Assembly (NCBI GenBank): GCA_003559855.1
Contig: PWJZ01000075.1
Span: 1-52,700 of the forward strand
Length of the DNA stretch: 52,700 bases
Direction: 5' to 3'
Origin: Bacteroidales bacterium
GTDB lineage: Bacteria; Bacteroidota; Bacteroidia; Bacteroidales; UBA7960
Shown here: piece after piece, positions 1 to 8,299 of the stretch
Layout of the letters: every line of letters begins with the position of its first letter
Numbering within the stretch: the first letter of the stretch is position 1
Position numbers and translations under genes: made by a program
The notes under the pieces: model-generated
Told to the model about the DNA's origin: nothing
What the model saw: the letters and a program-made list of their open reading frames with translations, nothing else
The model's database searches: none

Positions 1-254
1 GTAATGACTTTTTCATGACTAAAATATTTTTGTTTAACATTTTTTTGACATACGAATATACAAATAATAGTTAACAGAAAAAAATTTTTATAAAAAATTT
101 TTTGGATATTTAACAGGTTGTGTGAGGAAAAAATAAGCTGATAAGGCTTGAGTGTTTGAGGGGATAGGCTTTTCCTAAAATCTGTGGAATTTTGTAATAA
201 GTTGATATTTTGTTTTAATAATTGGGGCTGAGTAAGGCTATCCAGTTTTACGGT
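1..254. other. AT-rich non-coding stretch
   Basis: I see no credible gene here. The sequence is rich in A/T runs and has stops in all frames. The promoter of the following toxin-antitoxin pair begins at its right edge. Confidence 0.5.
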
Positions 255-285
255 TTTGTTTTAAGGTTAAAATTAAGTATTTTTG
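255..285 (+). promoter_or_regulatory. Bacteroidota-type promoter of the toxin-antitoxin pair
   Basis: TTTG at 255-258 and TATTTTTG at 278-285 are separated by exactly 19 nt, matching the -33/-7 consensus of the primary sigma factor in Bacteroidota. It lies about 70 nt upstream of the antitoxin start at 357. Confidence 0.55.
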
Positions 286-304
286 AAAAGAAAATGGTTT
301 TCAA

Positions 305-321
305 ATACCTTAAATTGGTAT
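305..321. promoter_or_regulatory. Short inverted repeat, possible antitoxin operator
   Basis: ATACC (305-309) and GGTAT (317-321) form a 5-bp inverted repeat with a 7-nt spacer, between the -7 box at 278-285 and the antitoxin start. Antitoxins often bind such palindromes to autoregulate. The assignment is inferred from position only. Confidence 0.3.
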
Positions 322-356
322 GGGATATAAATCAAGAATAAAAAATTTGCTTTGTT

Positions 357-587
357 ATGAAGTTACAATATATATCAGACAGCAAAGGGCAAATAACAGG
401 TGTGTTCATCCCTATTAACGAATGGAACGACCTTAAGAACAAATACAAGGATATTGAAAAGGAAGAAATCGACATTCCTGAATGGCACAAAGAATTGGTA
501 AAAGAGCGGCTCGGGGATTACAGGAAAAGCCCGGATTCTGCCTTAGATTTTGATTCTGCTATGGATGATATTGAAAAAGAATTGTAA
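357..587 (+). CDS. Antitoxin-like small protein of a RelE/ParE-type module
   Basis: A 76-residue acidic protein. The N-terminal third (about 1-25, with a GVFIPINEW segment) resembles the beta-strand start of small Bacteroidota antitoxins of RelE/ParE modules. The rest is highly charged (KDIEKEEIDIPEW, then a C-terminal DDIEKEL) and would be the toxin-wrapping tail. The next reading frame starts on the TAATG overlap at its stop (ATG at 587), the classic antitoxin-toxin arrangement. It would neutralise the toxin and, with it, repress the promoter at 255-285. No clear DNA-binding fold is visible, so the family name is left open. Confidence 0.6.
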   Translation: MKLQYISDSKGQITGVFIPINEWNDLKNKYKDIEKEEIDIPEWHKELVKERLGDYRKSPDSALDFDSAMDDIEKEL

Positions 588-884
588 TGTATAGATCAAT
601 TATCTTACCCCTTGCCAAAAAAAGATATCTGGGAGGCAGCTCTTTGGTATAATTATAAGCAAAAAGGTCTTGGTAAAAGTTTTACTGCCGAAGTTCGTAA
701 AAAAGTCCGTTCTATTAAACAAAACCCCAAAGCTTTTAATATACGCTATGATAATGTAAGGACTGCTATTTTAGATGTCTTTCCTTTTATGATTCATTAT
801 TCTATTGATGAAAGTAATAAATCTGTGATTATTTCCGCTGTTCTTCACATAAGTCGTAGTCCTAATTTATGGAATAAAAGGTAA
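587..884 (+). pseudogene. RelE/ParE-family toxin, apparently frameshifted in a poly-A run
   Basis: The downstream frame encodes DIWEAALWYN, a KGLGKSF segment and VRKKVRSIKQNP, typical of ParE/RelE plasmid-stabilisation toxins (ribosome-dependent mRNA interferase or gyrase poison), and ends at 884. Its only native start is a weak TTG at 612. The expected start, ATG at 587, overlaps the antitoxin stop and encodes MYRSIILPLAKK, the usual toxin N-terminus, but in another frame. The two frames meet at seven A residues (617-623); six would fuse them into one protein of about 98 residues. It may be a true inactivating mutation, a phase-variable tract, slippage during expression, or a sequencing error. 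Confidence 0.7.
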
Positions 885-969
885 AGCGTTACTGCTTTGC
901 CTTATTGGCTTATTAGACTTTTCGTTCTTCAAAAACACCCCGGCAATCTTATTAGGTTTTGTTTTGAAT

Positions 970-2511
970 TTACCGGATTAATTTCACAGTTCCTTTTTTA
1001 TTATAGGTTTTTCCATTATCGGTTCTGAAACTGATCTCATAAAGATATACTCCCGGAGAACCTTTTTTACTGTTAATGTTGCCATTCCAGCCAATGTTAT
1101 AATCTTCAGTGTTAAATACTATTTTTCCCCAGTTGTTATAGATTATCATACGGTATTTTTCAGGTGTGGCATTACGAATTACCGGTTTGAACACCCTGTT
1201 TTTTTCAATCGTGCTTTCGGGTTTGAAGGCATTGGGTATGAATATTTCAACGGCCCGTTCGGCCAGGGCATGATTGGAAAAGACCGTGTCCTTGAATCCG
1301 AATGGATTTTGTGAAACTCCAATGGCTTTAATTTTGTACATAAATTCGTGATATGTGAGATCTGAGTTGGTTGTTGAAAAAATGTCGTTATAATGATCCT
1401 GATTACCGGGTAACTGTGCAAGAGTTTCAAACTTGCCGTCTTTTCCGGTTTTACGTCTGACAACGAAATGATCCACACCTTCGGGAAAACCTTCCGGCAA
1501 GTTCCATTGCAGATGGTTTTCATTTACCGACAAAGGTTCGGCATACAAGAACAAAGAGCTGACCGTATTGGAATTTTTCACCGGTCTGCGGCAACTGTCA
1601 AGAACTTCAAAATAATAGCTGTGCGGGGAACTGAAAATATCAGCACCATCGTCATCGTATGTTATGTTTGCCTTATTGGAATTAATAGTGTCGACAGGAA
1701 AGAAATTTTCATGCTGACCGGTCGTCCTGTAAATAACATAAGCCGGATAACTTATTGTGCTGTCGGCATAGAGGTATAATCGTAAAAACGCATTATTGAT
1801 GACTGATGCTTTGCGAAGATAAGCGAATTCGGGGGGATCAAGAGTTGTTGTGGTAATGCATCTTATGTTGGATGTTGTTGTGAGAGAAGGGTTTTGTGAA
1901 TCAAACGATCGTAATTTGAAGCAATATTCTCCGGGTTCGGTCGCAGGTATCTCTATATTTTCCTTATTAATTGACAAAGTGTCTGCTATTTCAAAATCCC
2001 CGCTGTTAAATGACATCCACACGATAGTAGAATCAAAGGGTTTATCAAGAGTGTCGGGTATTCCAACGGTAGTGGTGATAACATAATTAGACCATTTTAC
2101 GTTTATCGTCTCTTTGCAAATATCATAGTCTGAGGCTTCGATAAATATTGTCTGATGTGCCTTTGAAGAGGCAAAGGATTCATATGAGCCGTCTTCTTTA
2201 AGCTTTCGTGCTGAAATATAATAAGAATAAGGCTTTTCCGAAACAGATATATTTGTGTCAACAAAAAAGTCAATGTCGAAATTGTCAATTGCTGCAATTG
2301 AATCATATATATTATAGGTTCGACGGTGTATAACAAAGTACCCTTCTTCAACATCCGATTCAAAAGTCCAGCCGATGGCTATATATGAATCTTCAATTAT
2401 ACTTACCGAGTCAATGTGTAATAATGTTTCGGATCTCTGACCTGATATTTTATGGTTAGAAAAACCGGATATCAATATAAAGGAAATAATTATCAAGTTG
2501 TGGTTAAACAT
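970..2511 (-). CDS. Secreted protein with T9SS type B sorting domain
   Basis: A 513-residue protein with an N-terminal signal segment (about residues 1-24), a middle made of beta-rich, fibronectin-III-like repeats (about 30-420) and a C-terminal domain (about 425-513) of the gliding-motility-associated type B T9SS sorting family: IPNAFKP, MIIYNNWGKIVF, GWNG, then GVYLYEI and a final TVKLIR. Such proteins cross the outer membrane through the type IX secretion system and stay on the surface or are released; type B tails are common on adhesins. No enzymatic motif is visible. It lies in a minus-strand run, 52 bp after the OstA-like gene. Confidence 0.8.
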   Translation of the reverse strand: MFNHNLIIISFILISGFSNHKISGQRSETLLHIDSVSIIEDSYIAIGWTFESDVEEGYFVIHRRTYNIYDSIAAIDNFDIDFFVDTNISVSEKPYSYYISARKLKEDGSYESFASSKAHQTIFIEASDYDICKETINVKWSNYVITTTVGIPDTLDKPFDSTIVWMSFNSGDFEIADTLSINKENIEIPATEPGEYCFKLRSFDSQNPSLTTTSNIRCITTTTLDPPEFAYLRKASVINNAFLRLYLYADSTISYPAYVIYRTTGQHENFFPVDTINSNKANITYDDDGADIFSSPHSYYFEVLDSCRRPVKNSNTVSSLFLYAEPLSVNENHLQWNLPEGFPEGVDHFVVRRKTGKDGKFETLAQLPGNQDHYNDIFSTTNSDLTYHEFMYKIKAIGVSQNPFGFKDTVFSNHALAERAVEIFIPNAFKPESTIEKNRVFKPVIRNATPEKYRMIIYNNWGKIVFNTEDYNIGWNGNINSKKGSPGVYLYEISFRTDNGKTYNKKGTVKLIR

Positions 2512-2563
2512 ATAATAATATGTATAAGTTTTATACTGGGAGCATGTTTTTATGGTACAAAAG

Positions 2564-4240
2564 TCATTTCCAGGTGAAAATATCTTTTTTTGATTTTGGT
2601 CTCAGGTTAATGTGCCATTTAAAATGCCTGAGCAGTCTTTCTTCAGGAGCCAGGTCTTCGGGCGGGAAAAGATCGGCCTCCGGGTTTTCGAAAAAAATGA
2701 TATGATTTACCTGGTTATTATCGACGAAAATGGTCATATTTGTTGAAATGGCTTTATTTATACCAATAAGATCACCATCATCATTTCTGACATAATATAT
2801 TGTTTCGCTGTTGCCAAAGACATCAACTTTGTAAAGCTGGTTTTCATTGAAATGTCCTGTAATCTTTCGTCCTTTCACCTGGTTGAATTTTGCCGTATCC
2901 TCTTCAGAAATTATAAAAGCAGCATCGATCAGGTGAGCTTTATTGACGGTATTATTCCATGTTTCTATTTCTATTTTCTTTGCTGTAAGCTGATGCTCTT
3001 CCGACCACAATATAGGATTATGGTACATGTGTATAACTGAATCGCTAAAATTATATACAAGTGAATCGCTCATGCCTTGCAGGTCGGTACGGTAAAATTT
3101 GGCACGGTTATAGGCCAGCAATTTTTTTATTTCTTTATTTTCTTTTTCACTTTCCTGCATGTATCCTTTTTCGTTCAATTCTTTTTTATTGTGCAATAAG
3201 TCATTTTTGCCGGCAATGACGCTATCATGATTTCCGGTTTCATCCTGAAGAAAGTATTTAAGGGTGTCGGCGTGTAAAAATAACGAGTCTTTTTCTGATA
3301 TAATTGTAAGCATTGCTTCCTGTGTGACCACTGACAAACCTTTTTTTTCGAAATGTTCTCCAAAATGACCGTTTATGATTAAATCCTGTACGGTGTCTAT
3401 AACCATTACATTCATTAATGCTCTTCCGTAACCTTTATTACGGTCATAGAACAAACTGTCGCCGGTAATTGAATGTTCGTTGTTATTGATAAATGCTTCG
3501 CGGCTGAATTGGGCAATATCATTTTTGGTGTCGTCCCAGCCATTTTTACAAAAGATGATGTTTTCTTCACTTATGATGGTTGTCGGTCCAAAGAAATGTG
3601 CTATTTCGGTCAGTGTGTTATATTTCAGAGTATCTGAATCCATTGTATATTCAGGATTCACAAGCTTTACATCATCTTTGAAGAAGAAGTGTTTAGTGTC
3701 GGCATAATAAAAACCCCATTTGCTGGTAAGCACATTATCATGATCAATTATTCTGCCGCCGTCATAATAATTGGCTGTATTTGCTTTCAGGTCGTAGATA
3801 AGATGATCGGTGGTCAGCACCATGTTTTTATCTTGCATTTTGACATTACCGTGCAATTCGGCAATACTTGTGTTGCCGTCGTAATAGAGCTTGTCGCCAT
3901 GTATGTCTATGGTGTCACCTACCTGTATGTGTATGTTGCTGAACGCTTTTAAGCTGTTATCTAGAGAATAAAGGTATGCGCTGTCGCAATGCATGTATGC
4001 GTCTTCATGTTTAAAAAGGACCATTCCAATGACACGTCTGGCATCGTCGCCAATTCTTTTGTCAAATTCCATGGAAAGAGCATTCAGCAATTCAATTTGC
4101 TTCGGCTGGCTGGGTTCGCGAGGCTTGTCAGCCTTTTCGGGCTCATCTGCCTTTGCAGGTCTGTCAAGCTTTTGAGGCTCACGGGCAGACAGCTGGAAGG
4201 TTATATTATGAAGGATAAGTAAAACCAGTAACAGCTTCAT
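2564..4240 (-). CDS. OstA/LptA-like organic solvent tolerance protein
   Basis: A 558-residue protein with a signal peptide (about 1-19), a Pro/Lys/Glu-rich linker (about 20-45) and then repeated OstA/LptA-type beta-strand units: DSAYLYSLDNSLKAFSNIHI, DTIDIHGDKLYYDGNTSIAE, AELHGNVKMQDKNMVLTTD. This jellyroll is the periplasmic bridge for lipopolysaccharide transport to the outer membrane. Members in Bacteroidota are long (500-600 residues), as here, whereas enterobacterial LptA has about 185. The C-terminus is rich in Pro and Glu. It probably acts in the periplasm with the LptDE system, which is not in this window. Confidence 0.8.
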   Translation of the reverse strand: MKLLLVLLILHNITFQLSAREPQKLDRPAKADEPEKADKPREPSQPKQIELLNALSMEFDKRIGDDARRVIGMVLFKHEDAYMHCDSAYLYSLDNSLKAFSNIHIQVGDTIDIHGDKLYYDGNTSIAELHGNVKMQDKNMVLTTDHLIYDLKANTANYYDGGRIIDHDNVLTSKWGFYYADTKHFFFKDDVKLVNPEYTMDSDTLKYNTLTEIAHFFGPTTIISEENIIFCKNGWDDTKNDIAQFSREAFINNNEHSITGDSLFYDRNKGYGRALMNVMVIDTVQDLIINGHFGEHFEKKGLSVVTQEAMLTIISEKDSLFLHADTLKYFLQDETGNHDSVIAGKNDLLHNKKELNEKGYMQESEKENKEIKKLLAYNRAKFYRTDLQGMSDSLVYNFSDSVIHMYHNPILWSEEHQLTAKKIEIETWNNTVNKAHLIDAAFIISEEDTAKFNQVKGRKITGHFNENQLYKVDVFGNSETIYYVRNDDGDLIGINKAISTNMTIFVDNNQVNHIIFFENPEADLFPPEDLAPEERLLRHFKWHINLRPKSKKDIFTWK

Positions 4241-4407
4241 CGTTATTTAAATAGAAAATTTAATTATATAACTTATCCGGGGTAGCTTTTATTTTAATGA
4301 CAGCGATTAATATGGCTGTGATCTCTGTTTTTGTGTCATTTAAAAGCTCTTTTGTTTTTTTCAATAGTCATCAGCCGTTGTCCATTGTTGCTTTTTGCCC
4401 GTTATCT

Positions 4408-5808
4408 TTACAACTCTCTGTAGTGCTTGCTTTTAAAATAACTGTCTATCTCTTTTTTCATAACCGGTGTCAGTAAGAGAATTGCTATAATATTTGGTAT
4501 TGTCATAAAAGTGATCACCATGTCGACGAAGTTCCATACCAGTTCCAATCCCCAGATTGATCCCAGAAATACAAACACGGCGTAAACATAGTAATATTTT
4601 TTTATTGCCTTAAACCCGAATATATATTGTGCTGCTCTTGATCCGTAGTAAGACCATGATATTATTGTAGAGAAAGCGAATAGCATCAATCCTACAGCTA
4701 TGATGTGAGAGGCGAGGAATCCGAGGTTAATGTTACCGAGGCCTAGTTCGAATGCGAGTACTGTTAAAGAGACGCCTGCTTCAGCGTCTTGATGCGACCA
4801 TGCTCCGGTCATAATAATGACAATGGCGGTGAGTGAACAGATGAACAGTGTATCGATAAAGGGTTCGAGGCTGGCCACCAATCCTTCTCGCATGGGGTAT
4901 TTGGTTTTTGCTGCAGCATGAGCCATAGCGGCTGAGCCTTGACCTGCTTCGTTGGAAAACAATCCACGCCTTACTCCCATTGTAAGTGTAAGGATGAAAG
5001 CTGAACCGACAAAGCCTCCGGTAGCAGCCGTTCCTGTAAATGCATCACGAAAAATCAAGGCAAAAGCAGGAATAAGGTTTTCGATATTAAGAATTACTAC
5101 CAACAGGGCGGCAATAAAATAAACCGCCGCCATAAACGGCACCAGACGCGAGGTAACTTCTGCAATTCGTCTTAGCCCCCCAATTACAATAAGTAATACC
5201 AGGCCGGTAATAGCCAGACCGCTTAACCAGTGAGGAATGCTGTACGTGGAGTTCAGAATGTCGGTCATCGAATTGCTTTGAGCCATGTTGCCTGTACCCA
5301 TAGAGCATAAGACGGCGGCGGCAGCAAATATTATGGCTAATGTTTTGGCATGCTTGCCAAGCTTGTCTTTAAGGCCATGCTCCATATAATACATGGGCCC
5401 GCCCGAAACAGTGCCGTCAGGGTTGAACCGGCGGTATTTAAGACCCAAAGTACACTCAACCATCTTCAACATCATCCCGAAAAAACCGGTCACCCACATC
5501 CAGAATATTGCACCCGGCCCGCCCCAATATATAGCAAGCGCCACTCCTACAATGTTGCCTGTTCCAACTGTGGCACTTAAAGCAGTGGTAAGTGCTTTAA
5601 AGTGACTTACATCGCCCGACTCGCCTTTCTTGGTATACCTGCCTGCTAAAATACCAAAGGAATGCCAGAACTTCTTTAGATGCAAAAACCGGAACTTAAA
5701 GGTAAAGAAAATACCAGCCGGAACCAATATCAGCAGCAGTAAATAACCGCCAACAAATTTATTGTAAAAGGAAATAGCCGTATTGAAAACATCTAAAATA
5801 TTTTCCAT
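4408..5808 (-). CDS. Sodium:alanine symporter of the AGCS family
   Basis: A 466-residue hydrophobic protein with about ten or eleven membrane segments. The family signature is clear: GTGNIVGVALAIYWGGPGAIFWMW near residue 80, VSGGPMYYMEHGL near 135, GVRRGLFSNEAGQGSA near 280 and a C-terminal cytoplasmic KKE segment. Members take up alanine or glycine with Na+ across the inner membrane. Length and start fit the family. It lies 186 bp downstream of a second Na+-coupled transporter on the same strand; the pair may serve amino acid uptake, but the substrate cannot be fixed from sequence. Confidence 0.88.
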   Translation of the reverse strand: MENILDVFNTAISFYNKFVGGYLLLLILVPAGIFFTFKFRFLHLKKFWHSFGILAGRYTKKGESGDVSHFKALTTALSATVGTGNIVGVALAIYWGGPGAIFWMWVTGFFGMMLKMVECTLGLKYRRFNPDGTVSGGPMYYMEHGLKDKLGKHAKTLAIIFAAAAVLCSMGTGNMAQSNSMTDILNSTYSIPHWLSGLAITGLVLLIVIGGLRRIAEVTSRLVPFMAAVYFIAALLVVILNIENLIPAFALIFRDAFTGTAATGGFVGSAFILTLTMGVRRGLFSNEAGQGSAAMAHAAAKTKYPMREGLVASLEPFIDTLFICSLTAIVIIMTGAWSHQDAEAGVSLTVLAFELGLGNINLGFLASHIIAVGLMLFAFSTIISWSYYGSRAAQYIFGFKAIKKYYYVYAVFVFLGSIWGLELVWNFVDMVITFMTIPNIIAILLLTPVMKKEIDSYFKSKHYREL

Positions 5809-5994
5809 AACAGATTAATAAATAATTGTTTTTTTAATATCAAATGTTAATAACAGATCCATTAAAGACAAATGACAGTTAACAAAATCTTATATTGCGA
5901 AAACTCAAATAGTGTCAATAACAGTTAATGCTCAAGGGTTAACAGTCAATTAAAACATAACCGGTGTTAATAAACCCATAGTCCGGAAGATCCG

Positions 5995-7368
5995 TCAACC
6001 CGTCAGCCTGTCTATAATTCCCAAACTATCAAAAAGAACGATGGCAATAGCCACAGGTGCGATAAATTTCAGAATGAATCTCAGCACGTCAAAAAAGCGT
6101 ACTTTGAGGGTGCCTCTGTTTGACACTTCCTCCTTGACATCTTTCTTTTTCATGTACCATCCGACAAACACTACAATAAGCAGCCCTCCAAGTGGAAGTA
6201 AAAGGTTTGACGCTGTAAAGTCTAGCAGTCCGAATATGCCCAATTCACTTATTGTAATGTTTTTCAGCGTGCCGAATGAAAGTGTGCAGAATATGCCGAC
6301 GAAGGCAGCGGCTATAACTGCCATAAATGTTGCCTTATGACGTGTCAGGTTCAGCTCTTCTGTCAGATATGCCACCACTACTTCAAGTATGCTTATCGAC
6401 GAGGTTAATGCAGCAATGGCAAGCAATACAAAAAATATGATGCTGAAAAAATAGCCACCCGGCATTTGATGGAATATGTTTGGTAAAACAGTAAATATCA
6501 ACCCGGGACCTTCGGCGGGATCGAGCCCGAATGCAAATACAGCCGGAAATATAGCCACGCCGGCAAGTATAGCTATTAGTGTATCAGCCAGGGAAACTTC
6601 CACCGCGATATTGCCGAGGTTGTTTTGTTTGCCTATATATGAACCATAGGTGATCAAGGCGCCCATGCCTATACTCAATGAGAAAAAAGCCTGCCCTAAT
6701 GCTGCGAGCAGCACACCTGAATCAACTGCCGAAAAATCCGGTTTGAACAGGAACAGAACTCCTTCATAAGAGCCCTCCAAAGTAACCGAACGGATAGCCA
6801 TTATTATCAGCAACAAAACCAGGAAGGGCATAAGTACCTTGGTATATTTTTCTATTCCCTTTTTTACCCCGGAAAAAATTATCCAGGCTGTCATTGCCAA
6901 GAATATGATCTGCCACAACAAAGGCAGGAATGCCTGGGTATGAAAATCCTCGAATATCCGGGTTATTTCTGTGGATGTTTTGCCTGCAAAAGTGTTGGCA
7001 AATGATTGGATGACGTAATGAAGTGTCCATCCTGCAATAGTGCTGTAAAATGCAAGAATCATAAATGCCGCAACTATACCCATAACACCGACAAGATACC
7101 AGGGCTTCCCCGGAGCAAGCCGCTTGAAGGAACCAAAAGCGTTACGCTGTCCACGACGCCCGATAATAAACTCCGAAAGCATCACCGGAATGCCCAAAAG
7201 AACAATAAACCCAAGATATATCAACAAAAAAGCACCACCACCACTATCACCAACCACATAAGGAAAACGCCATATGTTTCCCAAACCTATTGCAGAACCC
7301 GCCGCAGCACATATTATCCCAAACTTGCTGGTGAAACCGTCGCGAACATCATCACTATGTTTTGCCAT
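5995..7368 (-). CDS. Neurotransmitter:sodium symporter (NSS) family transporter
   Basis: A 457-residue membrane protein of the LeuT/NSS fold. The diagnostic first helix reads AAAGSAIGLGNIWRFPYVVG (about residues 20-40), the unwound Na+/substrate site, followed by GGGAFLLIY and a long set of membrane helices. Bacterial NSS proteins import amino acids with Na+. The C-terminus is slightly charged and ends in a final helix. It is transcribed alone or with the AGCS gene. The start at 7368 places the signature at the usual distance from the N-terminus. Confidence 0.88.
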   Translation of the reverse strand: MAKHSDDVRDGFTSKFGIICAAAGSAIGLGNIWRFPYVVGDSGGGAFLLIYLGFIVLLGIPVMLSEFIIGRRGQRNAFGSFKRLAPGKPWYLVGVMGIVAAFMILAFYSTIAGWTLHYVIQSFANTFAGKTSTEITRIFEDFHTQAFLPLLWQIIFLAMTAWIIFSGVKKGIEKYTKVLMPFLVLLLIIMAIRSVTLEGSYEGVLFLFKPDFSAVDSGVLLAALGQAFFSLSIGMGALITYGSYIGKQNNLGNIAVEVSLADTLIAILAGVAIFPAVFAFGLDPAEGPGLIFTVLPNIFHQMPGGYFFSIIFFVLLAIAALTSSISILEVVVAYLTEELNLTRHKATFMAVIAAAFVGIFCTLSFGTLKNITISELGIFGLLDFTASNLLLPLGGLLIVVFVGWYMKKKDVKEEVSNRGTLKVRFFDVLRFILKFIAPVAIAIVLFDSLGIIDRLTG

Positions 7369-7658
7369 ATTATATCCGTTTGTGCAATTCGAATAGCTTG
7401 CAAAGTATTACAAAAAGGTCAAAAATAGTAAATTTTTAATTCTTTTTGTCCGTTCGTTTATTTAAAATATTTCATGAAAAAAATATGGTAAATCAGATAA
7501 AAACAGTATCATAATATTCACTGACAGGCTGAAAACCCCATAGCATTTAAATTAATATATACGCTGGAATATACCGGATAATCTGTTTTAAAATAATATT
7601 TAAATTTTTATTAAATTTGTGGACTTCGATTTTGATCTTTAGATTTAATTTTGAATAT

Positions 7659-8198
7659 ATGAAGATATTTCCGGCTAACCTGGTTATGATATTATTTTTT
7701 GTCGCTGGTTTTTCCGGTAATGAAAAACCGGGATGCTCCAATAATTTGTCAGAATCAGCACAAAATGACGGCGATAAAACAGGGGTTGCTGTCAACCGGC
7801 AGTCCTGTAAAAATGATCCGTGGGAAAAGGATGATAAAACCATGACGATCCGTGATTCGGTAAGACTCACCGAATCGTTGCTCAAAACCTGGCAGGAGCA
7901 GGACACAATACATATTATTATTCCCGATGAGGAACAGCTGGTTGCATATATCGAAAAGTTCAGTATAAACATTCATAATACAATATCTGTAAGGGCAAGA
8001 TTTGTGAATTATCCTTCGGGGTACATGATCATAACCTCTACAGATGGTATTACCGGTGGAACGATAAAAATACCGGAAAAAAATATGAATTACAGGATCA
8101 AAACGGATCCAATAGATAGGATGATCTATATTGAGGAATTTGTCAATAAGGATATTATAGAAATCGACACTGTTCTGATACCTCCCGAAGGTCCTTGA
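7659..8198 (+). CDS. Secreted protein resembling the propeptide of the adjacent metalloprotease
   Basis: I choose ATG 7659 (179 residues) over the upstream ATG 7617 because it opens directly on a signal peptide (KIFPANLVMILFFVAGFS). There is no catalytic motif. Its C-terminal half (about residues 85-175) matches residues about 65-160 of the protease at 8300: RARFVNYPSGYMIITSTDG against RSRFDDYPMGYIILNKTDG, then KIPEKNMNYRIKTD against RLPEKNERYSINTD. It therefore looks like a free-standing copy of the N-terminal prodomain, about 100 bp upstream on the same strand. It could be an inhibitor or chaperone of the protease, or a leftover of gene duplication. Confidence 0.65.
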   Translation: MKIFPANLVMILFFVAGFSGNEKPGCSNNLSESAQNDGDKTGVAVNRQSCKNDPWEKDDKTMTIRDSVRLTESLLKTWQEQDTIHIIIPDEEQLVAYIEKFSINIHNTISVRARFVNYPSGYMIITSTDGITGGTIKIPEKNMNYRIKTDPIDRMIYIEEFVNKDIIEIDTVLIPPEGP

Positions 8199-8299
8199 TA
8201 TCATTGCTGATCATACTTTTTTTTAAATCTGGCCACTCCAGTGGAATTATATATATAGTTTGTTTTATTTGTCAATATTAATTTTAAAATTATCTATTC

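Noticed and set aside
7547-7972. 141-codon minus-strand frame
   Set aside because: Antisense to the signal peptide and body of the propeptide-like gene; no motif.
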